A stretch of 64,000 nucleotides of DNA from NCBI GenBank assembly GCA_001986395.2, contig MQVO02000010.1, positions 1,161,203-1,225,202 of the forward strand. Reading direction: 5' to 3'. Below are positions 56,270 through 64,000 of this stretch, piece after piece. The first letter of the stretch is position 1. Every line of letters begins with the position of its first letter. Under the pieces are notes generated by a model, which was not told the origin of the DNA, ran no database searches, and saw nothing but the letters and a program-made list of their open reading frames with translations. A program made the translations under genes and the position numbers. The stretch is from Irpex lacteus. Taxonomy: Eukaryota; Basidiomycota; Agaricomycetes; Polyporales; Irpicaceae.

Positions 56270-58608
56270 GTTGGAGAATACATGCGTCTTCGACCACTGC
56301 GCCCGAATGGAAGTAATCGTTCAGAATTACGCACTGCATACGAAGACAGGTCGCACCTTCTACAAACTCTAAACGTGTATAAGCACAGGTTGTCTAGCAC
56401 ACCTCTGGTCCCGGGGCTCTCAGGTACAGGACCATGGGACCGCCATCACCAGCGGTTATGCCCCCTGCCGTGATGCTGAAGGTCCGCATGACAGGCTTAC
56501 GCGAGATTGAGACCCAAGTCCCAGGAAGCATATGCTGTGTCGATGTGGCCACAACACGGTTGACGCATGGTTGGTGGCCATGCACGAAGCTGAGCAAAGT
56601 ATACAGTTGTTCCTGTGGAATATTCTGAAGACGCCCAGCCACAGCATCAGAGGCGCACGCGGATCTAATATGCATTGTCGGTCAACTGAGGAGAGCGATA
56701 TCGTCGGAACCCTGCACACATACAAATGAAGTAAATCGGCCCTTCTTCGAATTGGAACGTCTCACAGAGCAGCCCGATGGTATCGACTGTGGGGTAGTGT
56801 GGTTAAGCTGCAACTCATTCTACTTTGCGGAAGCGCGGCCGCACAATCCGTCCGAGCCATAGGCGCAAAGAGTTTGTGTTCATTCTCATGCAGTCCCATG
56901 TGGTTGTTCTAAGTTGTAACGGCTATCCTTGTGAGACCTACAAAAAAGGCGTCATTAGCAAAATATTCTCAACCTCGCAAGCTGTTATTAGTATGAGGCC
57001 AATCCATGAGTAATCCAAGCGATATGAGCCACAAATAAGCATGCACGAGATTTTGGCACCTTTGCACTGGATGGATATCCAAGCGCGAGAACCAGTTGAA
57101 TCTAGCCGCTGTGGAAGATAGAAGTAAGCGTTCTGCGTCTATTATGGAAATGAACTCACAGGTCTAGTTGGGACGTTGGTTCTGTATTCATGTGTATTGG
57201 AAGAGCCTGGGTGCTGTGGCTACCATTGCACAGCTGAGACTTCGAAAGCTAGAATGGTGGCCGCAGATGATAGACGACTTCCACTCACCAAGTGGGCTAT
57301 CAGGGCTGCGTGTGGCTGAAAACGTGGCGGTCTCTCCACACGTGGCTGTCGGCTTGCAGCCCAACCTGTAGTGACCGTCTCGCTCCTTGGTCAGTAACAA
57401 GCATAAAATAGGAATCAAAAACGATGTTGTATAAACTACAAATCTTCAGAAGTGTAGCGTAGGTTAGTCACTACTGGCCGTCCCACGTACGTCGTCGGGG
57501 CGACTGGGACTGTACCGAGAGTCGTCATGAGATCCTCAGTTCGAACAAAACATGGAACAGATAGAAGATAGAAGCTAGAATGGCGGAGCCTGGGAACCTC
57601 GTGTTATCGCATGGTACACAGCTCCGGTCGGACATGGAACTTACGGGGTCCACGCTCTGCTGCGTAAGCCGAACCAGGCTGCGAGTTCCTCAACACAGTC
57701 TGCGGCCGTGATAACTTTGGCTTGCGTCAGCAAACGATGAGACGAATACTAGAAGGTATAGCTTACAAATCCTGCACAGCTGCACAAGGAGGACGAGATG
57801 ACATACATACGTCATATCATCCATCTTTCAGCGTTACTGACGAGCACATAAGTACATCTTGTGCCTCGACGGGTAGCGGCACCAGAAGTTCGCGAGTTTC
57901 AGTGCCTAGCGTAGACGTGAGCAGACATGACACGTAGCCTCGAAGTCCATAGACGGATAGTATGGGGCAGTCGGTTAGCAAGCACTGGCAGGCCAGTGGG
58001 ACACGCTTCAAGCTCTCTTCATGAGTAAATCTGAAGTTCGGATGCGTACGTGTTTCCTCCGCATCCTCCGTAGGCTCTTTTACTTCTTTCGTAGACTGGG
58101 TACTTGAAGATTTCAAGTTTCTAGAGAGGTTCGCGTCTGGAGTCACGGTGTCATGAACGTGGGCAAGTTCCGAATCGAGAGTCAAGAACTTGAAGCGGCC
58201 GCGTGCCACTGGCGTCAATCAGCGTCTTTGTGGCGTGGGAGTCATCGTGGACTCCGAATAGGGAAGTTATAGTAAGTAGTTACTCCGTACATAGCCGCCC
58301 GAGTCATTGCGGTCAGAGGAAATTCCTCATCGCTCGCTCCCGGCACGCATAGCGATCGACCAGACATCGCCAATATTGTATTGAAATTTTCCGATAACCT
58401 TCCTCCGTCACCTACTTAACCGACGAAGCTGGCTTATACCTACTGTCGTGATCCATCGGCCTCTAAAAAAACAGCAGCTAACCCTTGTCATATCCCCTTC
58501 CCTCGTCCGAGTCATCTCTCTCGTCACAACTCAACATGTCGAACATCCCTCGTACTACTGACAGTCTATGCATCAGAGCGCGAACACTCAGCAAACACAC
58601 ACACACAA
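56270..58608. other. Intergenic, no gene supported
   Basis: About 2.3 kb with minus-strand frames 56394-56675 (93 codons) and 57817-58218 (133 codons). Neither shows a known motif or a convincing splice set. They could be small lineage-specific genes or chance. Confidence 0.35.
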
Positions 58609-61600
58609 CTAGCCCTGAACCCGAAACAAACTAGCACCCACCAGGGTCTCCGATGCCCACTCCGTCGGCTTCTCACTCATCACGAATTCAATCTCTCCAC
58701 CATTCACAATGTCTTTGTGCCGTATGATAGGCTCCGACGTCGCTTGGCCGTTGATTTTGAGAGAGGCGACGTATGGTTTAGTGGGTGCGCCTTTGGAGGT
58801 GAGGACGAGGGGCTTGGGTTTGCCTGGGAGGGAGATGGTGACGCTGTCGTAGAATGGACTGGAGAAACGTCAAATGTGATATAATTAGAGGGTGGACAAT
58901 GATGGTATAGGATGACTCACGTTCCCACGACGTACTCTCCCGAGACAGGATCCACTGGGTAGAATCCAAGCGCACTGAAGATGTACCACGCACTCATCTG
59001 GCCACAATCTTCGTTCTATACGCGCATAAATCAAATCAGCGGGATTGAAATGAAAAAATTGCGATGCGTTTTGCCGTGCCACCTACTCCAGAGAGACCTC
59101 TGACGGTTGAGTTGTAGTCTGACTTGGCAATGTCACGAACCCGTTCTTGCGTGCGGGAGGCTGCGCCTGCTAGGGAGTAGAGATAGGGTATATGGTGCGA
59201 GGGCTGAACGGGATGTGAGTGATAAGTAGAGAAAGTCCCAAGCGATAATAATCGACGGCAGGTAAACTTGAGCGACCCAACTCGCAGTCCAGTCACCTCA
59301 TGCAAACATAACTTACCTCGTTAGTATGGTCATTATGTCCTACACACAACCACATCAGACATTGTTTACCCTTAGAACTCGAACACCGTTAATCGCAGAC
59401 TGAACACTCACCACCATCAAAATGCTCATCCAAAAACTCCACAAACTCTTTCCTCCCACCCCTCCTCTCAATCAACCCCTCAACATCATGCACAACATCA
59501 AACGTATACGCCCACATATCGCCCTCTGTCCACCCTTCGTCCTGTCCTGCCCACAAACCGTTGGCATCGCGGGCTTCCATGAATTTGGTGGTTGGGTTGA
59601 AGATAGTGAAGGGCGCGGAGAGGGCGCGGGATCGGAAGAAGGCGGCGTCGGAGGTTTTGTTGAGGAGGGTTGCGAGGACTGAGAGGGCGTAGTCGTCGTC
59701 TATGTGTGGAGATGAATGGATTGGTATCGAGTTAGTGGTATGGTGTAAAAGGTGTCGTTCTCATTAGTAAAAGAAGGAATGATGAGAAGAATAGAGGAAA
59801 TGGGGGACGTACATGCGTAGTCGAGTGTGCGAGAGGCAGACTCGGAGTGTATGTCGTTAGCAACCCACCCCTTGGTATCGTACACGGAGGACAACCCCGC
59901 CCGTACTTCATACCCAACGTTCTAAGAAACCAAACGCATACAGTGATATAGCAGAGATCCAAATCTGAAAAAAAGAGCGCACGTACCTCCTCACGGTCAA
60001 AGTACGACGTATTCCAATCATTCTCAGGCGGAACAGTAGCGTCTTTACGTACCGCCTCATACGCGAGATCGACATCGAACCCCGTGAAGCCTTTGAGTAC
60101 AGCTTCGGCGATGAGCGAGTCTGCGTGCGTGCCGACCTACGTGATATTCAAAAGCGTTCCATAGAGAGTCTCAGAAATGGTGAAGTGGGCTTACCATGAT
60201 GTTAGTTTCTGTGGTTGCAAGGTATATGATGTTGAGTAAACAGCCATCGACCCCGGAAGGGTAGGAAACGTTGAGGCCACTCACCGACGATGTTCTTCCA
60301 CATTGGCAGCCATCCACCCTATGAAGAGCATTCAAGTCATCAAGCACGTATACGCAGAGAAAGGTTTCTCTGACCTCTTTGTAGTCCTGAAGCATGCTCT
60401 GTACCATACCGTTGATACGCTCAGGCGCTAGAAGCATTTGCCACGCCCAGATCGCTCGGTACGTATCCTACCCGTGTTCAATCAAAGGGTTAGTTGGAAA
60501 TGATTGGAAATGATGGAAGGAAGCCGACTTACCCAGATCGAATATCCGGTGTATGATTCGCCCTCATGAACAGTATCGTCGTAACCGGAGTAGTACCTGC
60601 CACCTTCGCTTTGCTCGTATGGGTACTGTTCGTAACGTTCAGAATCATAGGTGAGAATGTGAAGGTAGTAGAGTACTCACCTGCAGACCATGGAACACGG
60701 CGGTATAGAATATAGTCTGATCATCGTCGCTCGCACCTTCAACCTTAATCCTGTCCAACTTCTCCGCCCACTCCTTCCGTACAGCCTCAGCAGTCTGCTC
60801 AAGTGTCGTCCCATCCGGTATCTCATCATCCAGATTCTTACGAGCCTGCTCAACAGAGATAAACGACACCCCAACGCGCACCTCCACCTTCTTCACACCC
60901 TCCTTTAACCGTACATACCCCGACACCTGTCTCCCCTCCCTCTGCCTCTCCCCAGGGAACACCTGCCTATCACCGTTCGACGCCGTCCCCCACTCTTCGA
61001 AAGGCTGAGAGAACCGAGCGACGAAGTAGCCTGCGAAGGACGGCGCGGGGTTAGGCCCGATGATGAAGTCTTGACGTTCTTTGTTGTACCCTGTGACTTC
61101 GTGATGGGTAGGGTCGATAGTTAGGGAACCTGATGGGTAGGTCACGTTGGTGGGGTCTTCGGACCCCATGACTGAGGCACGGGATGCTTCGAGGAGGATG
61201 TAGGGTCTTTCGGTGTCTGTGAAGGTGAACTGGAGGTGGCCTACTCGCGAGGCTGCATGGGAAGTGAGTATTGGAGAGTAGGCGATGTTAGTGTTAGAGA
61301 ACCTCACTTGCGCTCTGTTCTGCAAAGATAGTACCACCATTTTCGGTTTGTAAATTCGCGCTGTAGTAGCTGGGAGTGATCACTTCGTCGTCGTGGCTGA
61401 ACGGCATTCCCCGGGACTCAAACATGGCTTTTACATCTCCTGTACCCGGTACGACGATTGCTTGCCCACTCTCGCCCATCCATATGGCGGGTTGGTGTGT
61501 GCCTTGAAAGCCATGGATTGTTGTGTCGGTGTAGTTGTAGGGCGTGACAGACACGTAGTTTTGGCGAGTTTGAGCGACCCAGCGGGTCATTGCGAACGGC

Positions 61601-61854
61601 GGAGCGGTGGATGGGATCATTCCACCTGACCCATTGGGAGAGTCACCTCCGTTTCCTATCAGTCTGAAAATTAATTGTGTATTTGAACGAGCTGTGCCGT
61701 GTGCTTCAAATGACTGCACTCACGAGTCTACATGATCAACCGCCTCGCTGGGAGGTTGCCGAAAGGCATCGGGTGCAGGCTTTCTTGCAAGCGCGATACC
61801 CAAGTTGGCTGTGGCCAACACAACGCACAGCGACAAACGCTGCGTCCAAACCAT
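58609..61854 (-). CDS. GH92 alpha-mannosidase, secreted
   Basis: Exo-acting, calcium-dependent alpha-mannosidase family that trims mannose from N-glycans or mannan. Fourteen exons from 61854-61724 to 58858-58609, including a 14-base exon at 60208-60195; 2325 bases, 774 residues, phases consistent. A signal peptide opens it (SLCVVLATANLGIALA). Family hallmarks: SLIGNGGDSPNGSGGMIP, RYYSGYDDTVHEG, YSIWDTYRAIWAWQMLL, GGWLPMWKNIV, IMVGTHADSLIAEAVLKGF, GLWAGQDEGWTEGDMWAYTF, the catalytic-loop series GHNDHTNEPSHHIPYLYSL, and NEDCGQMSAWYIFSALGFYP. The Glu of HTNEP and neighbouring Asp and His residues belong to the active site and calcium site in the family. The C-terminal part is the usual beta domain. 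Length is normal. Linkage specificity cannot be told. Confidence 0.95.
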
Positions 61855-62619
61855 GTTTTCAATGGTCAGTGTCGAGGACAACAACTTCAACTCGGATGAT
61901 CACCAGCTCAGTCATTTACGTAAGTACTACTTAGTTCGGGCACTTAAACGCTCTGGGATGGTAGCGCCCAAGTATGTACGACGTTGACGTCACAGACAGT
62001 TCTTGGAAGTTCCCACGTTCAAAAGTATGCTCGATTTGTTCCCGAGGCTTATTTTTGTCGATTTCAGCAAACGTATATGTAGCGGAGGTCGATGGTATTC
62101 ATCGAAATTCCCCACTTTCACCCGTACCCTCATCGTACGCATTGTCGGCGTCCTCTGCAGCTGCCCACTTGCGCGGTAATAAGCTCTTGATTATTGAACT
62201 AGCAGGTAAGCGCTTAAGCAATTAAGTTTCAGTAGCATTCAAGCCCAGTGAAAAATGGTTCTAACTTCCCAGCTTCAACGACCTACAAGTGTTGTACATG
62301 ATATAGTGTACTCTCTTGCAGATACACTGGTCTTAGTCGGTGCAAACCAGCGCAAAAATATCCCCAAGCTGCTTGTCACGCTGCACATTAGTCACGCGTG
62401 ATTCTGGTACGTAAAAAGGTGTCACTCGTAACCCTAACCCCTTTTCTCGAGTCAATCGGAGGAAAGCGGCTTGGGTTGTATTTGCCGAGCAAGCTGCGTG
62501 AGTCGCTGCCGACAGCGAGCAAGTACTTTTGAACTTGACGCTGTTCTCGTCTCCACCTCGCCGTGTCTTCCATGCTCGCCACTACCGCCACTCCTTCGTA
62601 AATAGCTCATCTAACCGCC
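61855..62619. other. Divergent promoter region
   Basis: About 760 bases between the divergent GH92 and PPR-type genes. No ORF with coding character; no clear TATA box. Confidence 0.4.
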
Positions 62620-64000
62620 ATGCTGCAAAGGTAGCAAACCACCTAATCCAGCACACTTCACGTGCCGTTGCTGCCGTCCAGAACTCGGCCTTTCGCAATG
62701 TTCTCCAACTCCAGTCCTCTCCAAACACCATCACAAACTGGAACGGCGCACCGTCAGTTCAGGGAAGGGCGGCAGCGGTGCGGGGGCTGGCGGCGCAAAG
62801 TTCCACTCCAGTCGCTTTAATGGCTATTCGGTGAGTCTCGACCACATCTGGTTTTCATAGTTCTAACATGTCAGTAAAAGTCTCTGGGACGCGGCGTATC
62901 CCTCGCAGACCCCTCTATCACCTCTGGAAACAAGGGCGAGCTCGCAGACGACTCTGAAGACCTACAGGTCGTCACTGTCGAGTCTCGTCCTGTCTCTGTC
63001 CGCACCAGACAACGCCCTCGCAGTGGCAGTCTTACCTTTACCATCCAGGACACCGTCTCTACCGGCCGTGTTTCTGAAGGCGATACGACAACATGTTCGT
63101 TCACGACACACCTCGCCCAGCAGCAACAGCAAATTGCCTCTCGGTCGTCTCATTCTCCGAAACGAGTCAATGAGTCTGAAGACTACGACGAGCACGACAG
63201 CACACATGCCATCATCCGAGAGCTAGAGTCACGGCGTGCACATTCGGACTGGACCGTGACGATAGAACAGGTCAAACGACTCTATTCACCCGACGTCAAG
63301 CTCACCACCCGACTTTTCGAAGCTGCGTTCAAGGCCCTCCTCAGCTCTCGTCCCAAACATGAGTCCATCCGTCCCATCCTCGAGCTCTACAACCACATGC
63401 TCGCGTCCGCTGTCGAGTCCAACTCGATGATACACTGGTCGTTGATCCACTCTCTCCTGGCCCAGGACCAAGAATGCACTCAGTCGATCGAACTTCGCAG
63501 GAAGGCGCTGTCGTTTGTGGAGGGCGATGCCGAGGCGACGAAGAAGCTGCAGGAAGAAATCTCGCTCATCGAAGACAACAGGTCCTTCCCCCTCGTCGTC
63601 TCACTCTTCCAGGCACTCGCCGACGACCACCTCACCCACCTCACCCGCGGCACTTACTCCCGTATCATCGAGTCGTCCTTGGAGAACCGCCGGCTGACAT
63701 CGCAACAGCTCGTGTTTGCAGCGAGCCAGAAACGCGCGTCCGAGCTGGGCACGACCGCATGGCGCGACTACCTGCGCCTCCAAGGCGAGTCGGGCGACCT
63801 GGCGGTGCGATCCAGACGTTCAAAGACTTCCCCGCGCGGCCGCCAAGGCAGGCAGGGTCGTCGACACGGGCGACATGCCGTACTCGAGGGGGCTCTTCGC
63901 GACGAACGCGTCCGTGTGGGGCGAGATGATGTATGTGTACATTCGTCACGGCCAGGCGGACGAGGCGCTCGGGTTGCTCGAGGAGATGCTCGACAGCGAG
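62620..64000 (+). CDS. Pentatricopeptide-repeat-type protein, 3' end outside the window, several frameshifts
   Basis: The start region reads KVANHLIQHTSRAVAAVQN and FRNVLQLQSS, as in an Agaricomycete mitochondrial PPR-type protein that I recall. Exon 1 would end near 62830 at a GTGAGT; exon 2 is open from about 62885 to 63800: LADDSEDLQVVTVESRP, WTVTIEQVKRLYSPDVKLTT, LFEAAFKALLSSRP, ILELYNHMLASAVESNS, GTYSRIIESSLENRRLTSQQ. The end (SVWGEMMYVYIRHGQADEAL, GLLEEMLDSE) is a helix-turn-helix repeat typical of PPR. The frame changes at about 62625, 62757, 63795 and 63840, each apparently by one missing base. The frame from the ATG at 62620 is therefore not open. PPR proteins bind organellar RNA. 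Read as a real gene with sequence errors, or a decaying one. Confidence 0.65.

Noticed and set aside
1..64000. tRNA, rRNA or bacterial-type operons
   Set aside because: No cloverleaf or rRNA-like stretch was noticed, and the spliced gene structure is eukaryotic.

Overview
This is nuclear DNA of a filamentous basidiomycete, most likely an Agaricomycete mushroom or wood/litter fungus. Almost every gene is split by short GT-AG introns (about 50-65 bases). The families present are typical of that group: AA9 polysaccharide monooxygenase, GH92 mannosidase, a DUF6593 protein, a DUF6699 protein, F-box and MYND proteins, Tnp2 and DUF6589 transposon genes. Family names come from recall of family motifs. 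Gene models were built by hand from reading frame, splice sites and intron phase.

Layout. 0-4.3 kb: 3' part of an ankyrin-repeat gene (+) and a secreted AA9 LPMO (-). 5.2-7.6 kb: gene A0 (-), a decayed member of a multi-copy family. 8.2-9.3 kb: a 546-bp MITE that received an inverted copy of itself. 10.0-12.5 kb: gene A3 (+). 13.3-19.3 kb: left arm of a large inverted duplication (MYND gene, then a DUF6593 gene). 21.9-23.5 kb: F-box gene. 24.4-31.1 kb: transposon graveyard. 31.4-34.7 kb: gene A1 (+). 36.1-43.8 kb: right arm of the inverted duplication, whose MYND copy is cut by a hAT-like element. 44.1-46.5 kb: a long-TIR element carrying 5' ends of a DUF6589 gene and a RecQ-like helicase. 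46.9-50.6 kb: gene A2 (-). 51.4-56.2 kb: dynamin-like GTPase and DUF6699 gene. 58.6-61.9 kb: secreted GH92. 62.6 kb to the end: pentatricopeptide-type gene, open at the right edge.

The most striking result is the A family (A0, A1, A2, A3). All four share an N-terminal region of about 400 residues coded by six exons of near-constant length. It is joined, always through a phase-0 intron, to different C-terminal parts: two C2H2 fingers (A0), a Zn2Cys6 cluster plus a PGYxPW region (A1), the PGYxPW region plus a GATA-type finger (A2), or a Ser/Arg-rich tail (A3). It looks like a lineage-specific family that swaps DNA-binding modules at a fixed intron.

The second is a family of long-TIR transposons ending in CAGGCTCC with 9-bp target duplications (three copies). 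One copy carries truncated convergent DUF6589 and RecQ genes, which suggests the cargo of the autonomous element. No rRNA, tRNA or CRISPR was found.
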